A stretch of DNA of 64,000 bases from Conus ventricosus. Taxonomy: Eukaryota; Mollusca; Gastropoda; Neogastropoda; Conidae. Shown here piece after piece: positions 22,938 through 32,471 of the stretch. The notes under the pieces are model-generated. The model was not told the DNA's origin and ran no database searches. It worked only from the letters and a program-made list of their open reading frames with translations. A program made the position numbers and the translations under genes. Numbering within the stretch: the first letter of the stretch is position 1; every line of letters begins with the position of its first letter. The stretch covers positions 1,247,461 to 1,311,460 of the forward strand of contig CM031617.1 in the NCBI GenBank assembly GCA_018398815.1, written 5' to 3'.

Positions 22938-25900
22938 AAAACCACTTCTAAAAGCATTCTGTTTCTCTGAGATACAGGGATCTCTTGAACCTAGACGCAT
23001 GGGGCTCAATATTCACATCAAGGGTCCGAAACCACAACCTCTGTGATCGACAGAGTTACGATTAAATCCAATACAAAATCATTCTACGATTAGATTCAAA
23101 CAGGGAATTTCATAATACTACATTTTCAAACAACTAAGCAAACCTTCCGGACCATGAAAGTAACAAATCCGAACATTGGTGATTCAACTACCAGTTAACA
23201 TTCACTGAAGTGAAATAAACTGTCACTACTACCTGATACAAAGAGCAAATGGGGATATAACCCTGGTTTGAGGGGAAGTGTCCCTCTGTACTGAGTTTAC
23301 AATGTGCTGACTACGGAGAGCTCGGATAAGATAGTCAGCATCAGTATTACAGGAAACCCTTGATATCACGGAAAAGTGAAGCTTGTCTCTGCAGTTCCAC
23401 TGCCCAACCATGATTCGACGAACTGACTGACCGGATCCGGTCCAGGCCACTGGAGTGGCTGATGATCGGCTCTCTCCAGTACAAACTTACAGCCGTTTTA
23501 CTTTCTTGGGCACGCCGCCTGTGCGCGTCCAAATCTGCCGGAGAGCTTCAGCATAGTTGGGGTAGCGATAGTCCTAGGCGGGAAGCATTGGGATCGAGTC
23601 GCATATCGTCTACCGCTACCGAAATTGTTAGCGGTGACAGCGATTGGATGGTGGATTAAGGGGGGTCCCACCAGGTCGACCCCAACTTGCTGAATTGGCT
23701 CCCAAACCCGTGGGCAATAACCTAGGGGTACAGGCCTCAAGCGCCTTAGGTTTGTTGTCCCGTTGGCAGGTATCGCAACTGCGGCAGTACTGCCTAAACT
23801 GTGTGTTCATCCCTGGCCAGATGGATATCCTGTCTTACTCGCTACGAGAGTCGCTCTTGGAGCCCTTATGAACCTGCTTAGGTGAATCATGGGCCATGTA
23901 GGAGAACAGATTCTCTCAAGCTTTGGGGAACAACAAGCTGCTTGGCCAAACGATCTGCCTGAGTGTTGAATAAACCTAAAGTGGACCCCTGGTGGAGCTT
24001 TAAAGCTTCACTTAGCATGTCGGGCCAGACTGGCGGGGCGATTCACCAGTCGTCGCAGGGTTGGGAATCCAAGTCCTGGCCTGAAGACGAGCGATGGGAA
24101 GCTGGATCGGCCTTTGCAACGAACCTTCGTCAGAGATCGGCCTGTAGAACAGGGTCGCAATTCCTGTTCTGCTTCTTAGCTTTGGCGCGTGTGGTGTGAC
24201 TCCCACCACCGCCGGACGGGCAGATCCGTAGACACGGACTGACTGCGTTCCTTCTCGATGGTGATAGTATTTCACTCTGTTAAGGGAATACAGAGGTCGC
24301 TCCCACGCGATGGCCCATACTTCGCCTCAGAAGTAGGGGGGTGGAGATAGAAACGAGTAACTGAAGGTCGGGTGAGGTTAACTCAAGCCTCCATCCGCAA
24401 CATCGTAACTGGCGCCCCGCGGGCCTTGGGAGATACTAAAATCCGTAGCCTCAAAGTGTGTGGTTGCGCCCGATTACCTGATGGTGCGACAAGGATGAAC
24501 AACAAAAGAAAGAAACAAGGGCAATCTGTACCTCCAGAAGCTTGGATGGACAACACGTTAGCGAGCGCGAGGATGCTGGAAGGACTGAGCCCCTGGGGAC
24601 TACTGCTGGCTCTAGGGCAATCTTTCCTGATGGTGGCCTGGACGACCACCAAGAAAACAAAAGCGAGGTGCTGAGGTCCCCGATTGGACTGCCTGCCTTA
24701 TTCGACCGCTAGCAGTCGTCCTGCGCTTACTGGCCTATTGGTCCCGTTGAGGGTCTTCCTGTCCGATCTGGGCGCGGGCCCCTAGCTCTGGAGCTTCAGG
24801 CAAAATCAGCGGTATGAATCGCAGCCGCGAAATCCTGAGGTGCTGTTCGCGATCCGGGATCCTCAACTCTGGGGAACAGTGTTGGTGAACTGGTCAATGA
24901 GGATCAGATCCTCCGCTCCAACTTAGCCAACCGACGCCAGTATACCCTACGTTTGCGCCACAGCCTATCACCATAACTGCACGAAGGTTCTCGTTGTTAT
25001 TATTCTCTTGGACCGGAACTTACTACTGACGTCTCTGGGGTAAGGTGGTGGATTTGGGAAACGATTAGCAGAGCCAACTGCATGTCTGCATATGAGCGCC
25101 TTTCATTTAGAGTGACACACACTCCATTGCTGCACCAGAGAATCAGAAAAAAGCGTGCATAAGCCTTTTGATTCCTCAGTCATTTGGTTGGTACTTGTAC
25201 CTTGTCAAAATGCTCTAGGAACATATCAATGGTTTTTTTCCTCACTAGGTCTGAAGCTCTGAAGCTTTAACTTTGGGCTCGAACTCTTTCACTTCCGGTC
25301 GATCAAACCCCCTGATTCTGTTGCGGGGAGACGCGAAAGTAGTTGTTCCACATCTCCTACCTGCGCTGAGCATCCTGTTGCGCCTCTTCCCTACGGCTGA
25401 TCTAACTCTCCCGCGGAAGGGCAGCTTCTTTCATAACCTCTTCCTACGGAGGGCCCTCGTCCTCCCGTCGCTGTCGCTCCAGAAAAGCATCAGGACGGAG
25501 GTGATGTCCTGGGCGGGGCTCACACTCCCCGACACGGCAGGATGACCCGTCCTGGACCACGTCCCTTGGGGTCTCGGCTTTCCATGAGGAAAGTCCCCGG
25601 GGCATATCCTTACGAGGGGAAGCATGGAGAAGAGAGGGCTTTGGTTTCTGCGATCAACAGAAGCCCACAGTTGCTTCGCTATGCTCTGACCGCTTCCGAG
25701 TGAAGTTGCCAGTCAGGGTTCGAACAGGAAGATCCCTTTGCGAAGAGGTAGTAAAGTACTCACTGGACTATCTGCTACAGCACTGGAATAATGTAGAAGT
25801 TATCTGTAGATCGAAGTATGCGTACTAATAGTAGGGACTACATTTTGAATACCTAATTCTTCTTCGACGCAGCGTCGCCACACCACCAGCACCCGGACGT

Positions 25901-26838
25901 TGCCATTGACAACAAATATCCTACGGTTTCAAATACAGGCGGAAAGACGGTTCCACTTGAAAAAAACAAATATTTTAGGGGCGTGTGTATATGTGTGTAT
26001 GTAGGTGTGTGCGGGTGTGCGGACAAGTTCCGCCTGGCTCCCACTATGGCACACCGCGCTCCACAGCACGAGCAACAGTGCGGTGGGGCTTCACCGGAAA
26101 AAAAAAAAAAAAAAAAAAAAAACTATGTAGGCTGCCCCCAACTCTGGCAACACCGCGCTCCACAGCCGCGCAACAGTGCGGTGGGGTGGCCGGAAAAAAA
26201 TAAACAAAATGGAAAACGGGAATCGGAAGAGAGGAAAAAAAAAAAAAAACAGGGACACTAACGTTCCGATAACAAACCACCTGTACTCAATAACCACCCG
26301 GGGAAAAAAAACAAAAAAAAAACTGGCTAATAAAAACAGGAATGGAGATGGAAGGTGGGCCGGCAACCAGAGGGGAAAGGGGCAAGTAAAAACAAGAAAA
26401 AACAAAGCAAAACACATGTCCCCAAAAAATGAACAAATAAGAAACATTAAGAAAATAAAATAAAAAAAAATAAGACCAATAAAAATAAAAAAATAATTAC
26501 TAAAAGCCAAACAAACAAAGGAAAAAAACTCCAAAAAATAAGATAAAACGAATAAAAAAGGGTCAAGAATTACGGTCGTTTACTGCGTATGGCAACCCGG
26601 ACGGAAGAGGTGGTCTGGTCGCGGTAGTCTCGCCCTTGGTCTCACCTCGACTCCCGAGTCACACCGGATGTTCCTTTCAGGCCAGCAAGAGATCCTTCAC
26701 ACTAGAGTAACCCAGCCAACCACCCGCGAACAATCACGACACGACTAAACATACACAAAACAGACAGAAACTTAACAGGTACCTGCGAAACGAGAGAGAC
26801 AGTCAGAGCCCTTCAGATCCCGGACGAGCCCCCACAAT
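22938..26838 (-). pseudogene. Interior of LTR copy 1: Gag-like and partial integrase
   Basis: Seen: degraded frames only. On the minus strand a Gag-like start (MATSG...) lies near 25.9 kb, preceded by an untranslated leader with an A-run region at 26.1-26.55 kb. At 23.66-23.83 kb WPGMNTQFRQYCRSCDTCQR is the C-x2-C half of the integrase H2C2 zinc finger, followed by WEPIQQVGVDLVGP, the usual entry to the integrase core (23.6 kb). Known: Ty3/gypsy Pol also has protease, reverse transcriptase and RNase H; I could not see these, and 3.9 kb is short for a full gag-pol. Inferred: a non-autonomous deletion derivative, or Pol unreadable because of indels. Confidence 0.6.
26817..26834 (-). promoter_or_regulatory. 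tRNA-Pro primer-binding site of LTR copy 1
   Basis: Reads TGGGGGCTCGTCCGGGAT on the minus strand, four bases after the end of the 5' LTR. Known: identical to the site used by many retroelements primed by the 3' end of tRNA-Pro. Confidence 0.85.
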
Positions 26839-29070
26839 TGTCACGGATCGACCCCTGGAGGTCTGACCTGACAGGTCAGTCTTAGGTGGGAGTGATATGG
26901 GGAGTTGGACTGACCTCACACGCCCCCGCAAGAGACCACACAAGAACAGATAACGGGAATACAACACCCCATTTATTCACCCCAACATAAAGTCATAATA
27001 AGCATTCTCTCAACACACACTATATGAAAATCACAATCTAGCATTCCAACACTCACTACATGCACAATTAGAAATAAACATTTCACCATACGACGTACAC
27101 ATTCATAATCACAGCATTTCAACAATATGGACATATACTCCAATTATAAATAACATTTCCAGAATCCATCCCTTTCCAAACTTGGAGTGCCTCACACCAC
27201 TGCCTCTCCCATGTCTACTGGTGAGACCCTGTCGCACTAGGTGCTCCGAACGGGTCGGTTCTTGAAGAGAGTGTTCAAGGCCGACACCCTCCGACCACAC
27301 ACAAGCTGGCAGTGAAGAGCGCGTCCGGGGGGGGGGGGGGGGGAGTGGCGTTGTACTGGAGGTCCTGGGGACGGGGGATCAGGCCGGCAGTCAGCCGGAC
27401 GGGGCTTTTTCTTCCTGTCCGCAATCTCACTCGTGTGATAGTTTTACTCCCAGATGGTTCCCGACTGAGCGTGGCCTCAACACAGCGCGACGTGGCACCA
27501 AACAGGTCCGCGGTTCACAACCAGAGAGTGGTCTCAACCAGACGTGGCTCCTACCAAGTCCGCGGTCCCAACAGAGTGGCCCCAACCAGAGCGTGGCACA
27601 AAACCTGTCAAGTATCCGGTGAAGCCCACCGGGTGGGGGGGAAAACGTAGCGGGAGGTGTGAGAAAGGAGGGAAGGAAGTAGGGTACGGAACCCCGCCGT
27701 CAGTACTGTCTTCTGACCCAATGCTGTTAAAATCCTTAACAGCCACTCGCATGATGGGCGAGTGGGGAGGTCTACTAAAACACACAACAACGCCTGCTCA
27801 ACACAGATCTGAGCGTAACACACACACACCAACCAAATCAGGAATGTTCATTAAAGTCTTCTAAACGAGCAGGTAAAGACTGCATTAAATCAACAGGCTA
27901 TTAAAACTAATATGAATTATCTTACCCTTCTCTCACTCACGTTTTTACATTTGCTCTTTCTAGAAATAAACCTACACAGCGACCATCGCTTTATTACTGC
28001 CATCCACATTTGCAATAATAATGCAATGGCATATTTGTCACATTTTTAGCCACATTTTAAAATATCAACAAAACTCCAACCAAGCATCCGAACGACAAAT
28101 CATGCGTACGCACGCTCGCAAAATAAAACTCGTCCCCCTTCTTATTGCACACACAAACAGACGGTGGCCGAAGGATAAGAGTCGTGCGAATGTGACAGGG
28201 GCGGTCGAAGCGAAGACCCCAAGTCATAGTACAAACCCTGAATCACCCAGGTTTATTCTCCCATCCCATCCCCGAGACCAGCATCAACCATATGCATAAA
28301 CAGGAGAAAGAATTTTAGTTATAATTTAGGGATGGCCAGGTTAAGATTGAATTAACAGAGAAAAGGTCTCAAAAAATATTTCTTATACTATTTTTGAAAA
28401 CAAGAAAAATTGCGCAAAAGAGAAGGAATAAGCCGGCTAACAACAACAAACCAAAACAAACCAAACCACGAAATGATGCTTACAAGCTACCCGTGGGTGA
28501 CCCCGATGAGGCGGGTCAAACGAATCTCTTGCCCTCTGTCACAGTCGAGAGGGACAGAAGGAGATGGGAACAATGAAGAAAGTGATTGTCCCTCTCCTAC
28601 AGGCCGACTGTAGGAATTGAAGATACCGACTGTACCTTCGACGATACGGTGAAGAACCAAGACCGGAGCAGGCGCTCCCAGAGACATCTTCCGCTCGAGT
28701 GAAGAGCTAACCTCCCTCAGCGATGGCGGCCAACATGCCACGCTACGTCACAGAGTGAGCATACTTCAAACTAAAAGAAATGAAGCACGTGCGACAGGTA
28801 AAAAGACAGGCGAGAGGCCGATAGACAGCCAGTACAAGAAAAAGATACCCACCACCCGTGAACCTGCAGGATGAATGCACGGGCAGTGGAATTAGAGAGA
28901 GAGAGAGAGAAAGTAAACCTAACCTGAACTAAACCACACCAAAGGTGCAACCACACCACAAGCCACATTAAGGGACAGATATACGACAACAACGACGACA
29001 ATAAACAAATGAATAATTCCGCCACCCCAGTTGGGTCAAACGTCGTAGGCCTCGTGACAAACTCGTGACA
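26839..29070 (-). repeat. 5' LTR of copy 1 (long variant)
   Basis: About 2.23 kb; tttatt (polyadenylation hexamer on minus) at 26972-26977; G run at about 27328-27343; the same 800-bp middle part as the 3' LTR. It differs from the 3' LTR mainly by one-base indels. Confidence 0.85.
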
Positions 29071-29400
29071 GTGGGAATGGCGAAGGAGGAGGGCGTGATT
29101 TGCTGACACGCAACAGGAATGTCAGTAATGGGGACGGGTGGATGTGGTAGAGAGGGGGGCACAACAACAGAGAGCAGAGGGAAAGGTAAAGTGTGAGCTG
29201 TTGGCCCAAACTGCACGTGCGTCACGGTGCGAACACACAACGATGGCGAGCAAGCAAAGTTTGATGGCTGTACAATACCTGATAGTCTCAAAAGAAAAGA
29301 AACCACATAATACGAAGATCCGTTGGCAAAGAAGCACAAAACATCATCCAAAAGGAAGTCCACACTGTCATAAACACATCCATATCACTTTCGCTTTGAA
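29071..29400 (-). mobile_element. Probable 5' continuation of the LINE beyond the LTR insertion
   Basis: The GTGGG duplication shows that 29071 was originally joined to 20724. The minus strand here is Pro/Ser-rich (LPFPLLSVVVPPSLPHPPVP) and leads towards the RDELLAIN block of the LINE, consistent with the region ahead of the endonuclease. No independent motif was seen, so the assignment rests on the insertion geometry. Confidence 0.45.
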
Positions 29401-29417
29401 CAACACAATAAATCCGT

Positions 29418-29598
29418 AGAAAATTTAGAAAATACTTGGAGCGAGAAAAACTCAGCCTGTCAGGCGAAGGGAACAACTCAACTCTGGGAAGGAGCGGGTT
29501 GGGGCAGAAAACTCTGACAAATAACTGGCTCCAATAGGAATCAAACCCATGACTTCCCAGCCCGGAGCCTACAACACTAACCACTCTGCCATGGCAGC
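29418..29598 (-). mobile_element. tRNA-derived SINE
   Basis: On the minus strand it starts with a tRNA-like head: A box TGGCAGAGTGGTTAGTGTTG and B box GGGTTTGATTCC, about 35 nt apart, with the long-arm spacing of a Leu/Ser-type tRNA. A non-tRNA body follows, ending near the tattgtgttgttc tail. The head does not form a closed acceptor stem, so it is not a functional tRNA gene. Confidence 0.65.
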
Positions 29599-30038
29599 AG
29601 GCTTCAATATCAACTTTTGCCACGTCACTGTCTTCAAGATGAATGAATACCTGCGTTGGACTCGTTTTTCCCCTGCCTTATTTATTCAACAAAGTCTGCA
29701 CAGACACTGGAAAGAAAACCAAGAGATGTAAATTCATCTCTTTTTCAGCCTATCCACTCTCTGCCTTCCCCTTCTTTCCTCCCTCCCTCTTTTCCACTTC
29801 TCTCTTCACCAGCATGTACACAGCATGCACCTCCGCCCACTTGTACTGCCATTTTTGTCCTGAGTGACCATAAACAAACAAAACTGGCAAGGGAGATCAC
29901 TCATTTAAATGTGTTTGGAGTGAGCTTCCTTGATGGGAGGGTTACAGTGAGAAATCTTGGTTCTTCTCTCCTTCTCCCTTTCACTCCTCCTGGTCACAGC
30001 GCTGAGAAGTGACTACGACCTGCAGCGTTCCCACTTAC

Positions 30039-30144
30039 GTGCACTTTGGTGTCGTCCGAGCCCGTCACGACGTAGCAGTCGTCATTGGAGTAGGCGACAG
30101 CTCTGACTGACATGAGTGGGGTCTGGTCTCCCACAATGTCACAC
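30039..30144 (-). CDS. TEP1: TEP1-like WD40 exon 2
   Basis: Seen: acceptor gtgtctag (AG at 30145-30146), donor GTGCAC|gtaagt (GT at 30037-30038), 106 nt. The reading is CDIVGDQTPLMSVRAVAYSN, then DDCYVVTGSDDTKVH: a complete WD40 core (V-AVAYS...VVTGSDD-KV). It ends on a codon boundary and joins exon 3. At its start the frame leaves one base while exon 1 offers one, so the junction is one base short. Read in the frame delivered by exon 1, the first residues would be GVTLWETRP, also WD40-like, so a one-base error within the first 35 nt is likely. Known: V-A-S-D--V-TGS-D is a generic WD40 consensus, so identity rests on the linked exons. Confidence 0.65.
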
Positions 30145-30365
30145 CTAGACACACAGAGAAGTAAAGCATCAAACGCTGCACTGTCCGGCAATTCTTTTCA
30201 GTTCATGGGGAACAAACTGGAAATGAAAATGACATTCAAGCCATATAATTCTGCATGAAACAAAACATTCAACATATGAAGAGATCATTAATATTCTCAA
30301 TTTTCGAAGTTGGGACTGAATGGTCAAAACATTACCCACATTCTAATCACTTCATGAACTTAATA

Positions 30366-30835
30366 ATAATAATAATGATGAATACTTATATAGCGCCTAT
30401 TCTCGGCCAGAGACCAAGCTCTAAGCGCTTTACAATCCAGCTGGCGCTTCATTCAGTCGTTTCCCGTGTCATCCATTCAGTATCGTTCAATATCGATCAC
30501 TCATTTTCCTTACTTCCTTCATTCTTTCCATTTCTCACGCAGGGTGCATGCTATGTGTAACGTGTCATCCATACCAACGGCCAAACTGGCCTACTCTTCC
30601 GAAAGTTGGTGATGGGATTTTACGTGTGTGCAAGATGTTATGCATGCGTTCACACACGGAACCTCGGTTTATAGTCTCATTCGAAGGACTGTATGGGAAA
30701 TGGAGTCAGAACCAATGTTAACTCTGAGGGAAAAATCCCCCTGTACCGAAACGTCCCGGCGGAGGTTCGAACCCGCAACCCCAGGATCACCAAGATTACG
30801 AGTAAGGCGCTCTACCAACTGAGCTATTCGGCCTG
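30366..30835 (-). mobile_element. tRNA-derived SINE with conserved core and (AAT)n tail
   Basis: On the minus strand the head is GAATAGCTCAGTTGGTAGAG (A box) and GGGTTGCGGGTTCGAACCTC (B box). The body has CACACGTAAAATCCCATC and AACTTTCGGAAGAGTAG, and the 3' part is AAGCGCTTAGAGCTTGGTCT, GGCGCTATATAAG and (ATT)n. Known: the 'GCGCTATATAA(A)T' tail with trinucleotide repeats is shared by many SINEs and LINEs of molluscs and other marine invertebrates. The head lacks a matching acceptor stem, so it is not a tRNA gene. It sits in the short intron between exons 1 and 2. Confidence 0.8.
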
Positions 30836-30864
30836 ACTTAGTTCCTCACATCCAGAACCCATTA

Positions 30865-31140
30865 GTGCCTAAAGCACAGAAGTGCAAACACATACACACA
30901 CTCAGTTCAAAAAGACAGAGAGCAGACAGAAGTGCAAACACACACACACACTCAGTTCAAAAAGACAGAGAGCAGACAGAATTTGCAAACACACACACAC
31001 ACTCAGCTCAAAAAGACAGAGAGCAGACAGAAGTGCAAACACACACACACACTCAGCTCAAAAAGACAGAGAGCAGACAGAAGTGCAAACACACACACAC
31101 ACACATACACACACTCAGTTCAAAAAGACAGAGAGCAGAC
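30865..31140. repeat. 50-bp minisatellite, five copies, adjacent to a splice donor
   Basis: Five copies of agtgcaaacacacacacaca, then ctcagttcaaaaagacagag, then agcagacag. The array ends 12-13 bp from the donor of exon 1 (GT at 31153-31154). Confidence 0.92.
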
Positions 31141-31154
31141 AGACGGCAACATAC

Positions 31155-31301
31155 CTGTGGCCACATCAAAGACACGCACGCAGCCGGTGTGGTAACCCAC
31201 AGCAACAGTGGTCCCTGCAGCGACAGAGACACGGAGTTTGCAGCGCCGTTCTCCTCTGACCCGATGACCTGGAGGGGAACGCCCAGCTCTCCTGACCACA
31301 C
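31155..31301 (-). CDS. TEP1: TEP1-like WD40 exon 1 (first one visible), with a frame break
   Basis: Seen: acceptor ctttccag (AG at 31302-31303), donor CCACAG|gtatgt (GT at 31153-31154), 147 nt. The start reads VWSGELGVPLQVIGSEENGA, then ANSVSLS; the second half, in another frame, reads AAGTTVAVGYHTGCVRVFDV: a repeat end, then a WD40 strand (VAVGYHTG-VRVFDVATG). The switch is at about 31215-31235. A one-base insertion would repair it. An acceptor-like tctctgtcgctgcag at the switch makes a tiny intron conceivable but too short to be likely. Upstream exons (the NACHT and TROVE parts expected in TEP1) are not in the window or lie in or beyond the assembly gap. Confidence 0.6.
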
Positions 31302-31362
31302 CTGGAAAGTGAGACAAATGTAAAGCCTGCTCTGACCACACCTGCATGTGACATGAATATAA

Positions 31363-32371
31363 CAGGGCTTAAAATGGTCTATCCAAAAATCAGAGGAAAA
31401 TTTCTGAAGTGGTGAAGCCACGAATGCGTGCCTGCAAAGCAGGCACGCCCTGCTAGGGGGGTCCGGGGGCATGCCCCCCCGGAAAATTTTTAAAATCTAG
31501 AACAAAATCTGTGCACTCTGGCTCATTCTGAGCCCTATTTTTGGGAAAAAAATTGCACAGAAAAAGTACAAGATTTAATGCAGAAAAGGTACATCCATAC
31601 AGATATTCAATCCACTGTCAAAGACAAGACAAAGGTCTTTAACATCTAAATCTAAAATGAGATTTATATCAACACATTTCATGTGAAAAGAGCATAAAAA
31701 AGACCAACAGGTTATCAAGACAAACAAAATGGTTATTGGTGGAGACACAGTTATCAAAATTCAAAACTCACGTTTGGAATGTGGAACTAAGCAATCTGAG
31801 AGGGGCTGGTTCTGTCACCTCTTACGACAAGCACAGCCAAGCTGCAGAAATATTCTTTCTCTTCCCCTTGTCTGCAGGGAAAGCTACCCATTTAATCTTT
31901 AGGATGGGGTCGGAAGAAGCATGACAGGGTGCTCTGCTTCTTCTTCTTTGGTGATGAAGGCATTTCAATTTCAATTACTTCTGTAGTACGGATGCTGACT
32001 GCAGAAGGCACATTGCTTGAAGACCGATTCTCCCTATGTTCAGCTTCAAGTCCAGAAGTGCCTTGCACAGCAGCACAGCGATCGCGGTGTCTCTTTGTGA
32101 CAAGATGCTCTTTCAGTGCGACGATCCCGCGGAAAGTGTAGACGATGTCTGTGGTGCACAGTACACATCTTGCACTGCCTGGCACGTCAACCTTTCGAAT
32201 ATGTTGACCGATCCGCTCGAATTCATCGGGATCTGACCTCACTTTCACGGACTTTAAAGTCCACTCCACCTCCATTTGTTTTTGATCCCGCTTTCTCAAA
32301 CTTCTCTCCACGTTCGATGATTCTCACAGTCGTCATCTTGATAGATTAGGGCCTAAAACTTACCGGTGCGA
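31363..32371 (-). mobile_element. hAT-like element with zinc-finger frame, right end lost at gap
   Basis: Seen: a CAGGGCTTAAAA end at 31363, a GC palindromic block (gggtccgggggcatgccccc, about 31459-31480) shared with the element at 56064, and a minus-strand zinc-finger frame (31892-32311). The right terminal repeat is not visible before the N gap. Known: CAGGG- ends and a small BED/TTF-type finger are typical of hAT families. Element limits are therefore uncertain. Confidence 0.5.
31892..32311 (-). CDS. Small zinc-finger protein with C-terminal QXXLXXFF motif
   Basis: Seen: a 139-codon intact frame. Residues 1-45 are charged (MERSLRKRDQKQMEVEW...). Residues about 46-76 hold one finger, SARCVLCTTDIVYTF then ALKEHLVTKRHRD (C-x2-C...H-x4-H). 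A Ser/Glu-rich linker follows, then a basic KKKKQ and the last residues QSTLSCFFRPHPKD. The finger resembles that of the fragment at 56102-56290. Known: Q-x-x-[LIM]-x-x-F-F is the PCNA-interacting (PIP) box. Inferred: a transposon-derived DNA-binding protein that could contact the replication clamp. The frame is open where everything around it is broken, which favours recent insertion or selection. Confidence 0.5.
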   Translation of the reverse strand: MERSLRKRDQKQMEVEWTLKSVKVRSDPDEFERIGQHIRKVDVPGSARCVLCTTDIVYTFRGIVALKEHLVTKRHRDRCAAVQGTSGLEAEHRENRSSSNVPSAVSIRTTEVIEIEMPSSPKKKKQSTLSCFFRPHPKD

Positions 32372-32471
32372 NNNNNNNNNNNNNNNNNNNNNNNNNNNNN
32401 NNNNNNNNNNNNNNNNNNNNNNNNNNNNNNNNNNNNNNNNNNNNNNNNNNNNNNNNNNNNNNNNNNNNNNN
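32372..32471. other. Assembly gap (100 N)
   Basis: Exactly 100 N, the conventional size for a gap of unknown length. It removes the right end of the hAT-like element. Confidence 0.99.

Larger units (their letters stand above)
20730..29070 (-). mobile_element. Complete Ty3/gypsy-like LTR retrotransposon, copy 1, 5-bp duplication
   Basis: Seen: 8341 bp flanked by GTGGG on both sides (20725-20729 and 29071-29075). LTRs lie at 20730-22937 (about 2208 bp) and 26839-29070 (about 2232 bp); on the minus strand they begin TGTCACGAG and end ...CGTGACA (the 3' LTR end is altered to CGAGAACA). The primer-binding site is TGGGGGCTCGTCCGGGAT (26817-26834), a full 18-nt match to the known tRNA-Pro site, four bases (attg) from the LTR. 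The 3.9-kb interior has Gag-like sequence near 25.2-25.9 kb and an integrase zinc-binding segment at 23.66-23.83 kb. No reverse-transcriptase catalytic motif was seen. It is inserted in the LINE. Confidence 0.85.

Noticed and set aside
26091..26534. Minus-strand Phe-rich frame of 147 codons looking like membrane helices
   Set aside because: Reverse complement of an A-rich leader region inside the LTR element; the equivalent region of the other copy is not open.
30755..30832. tRNA-like sequence with good A and B boxes
   Set aside because: The acceptor stem does not close and the sequence continues into a typical SINE body; it is a SINE head, not a tRNA gene.
31219..31275. Very short intron inside exon 1 (acceptor-like tctctgtcgctgcag)
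   Set aside because: It would be at or below about 50 nt with a poor donor; a one-base error explains the frame change more simply.
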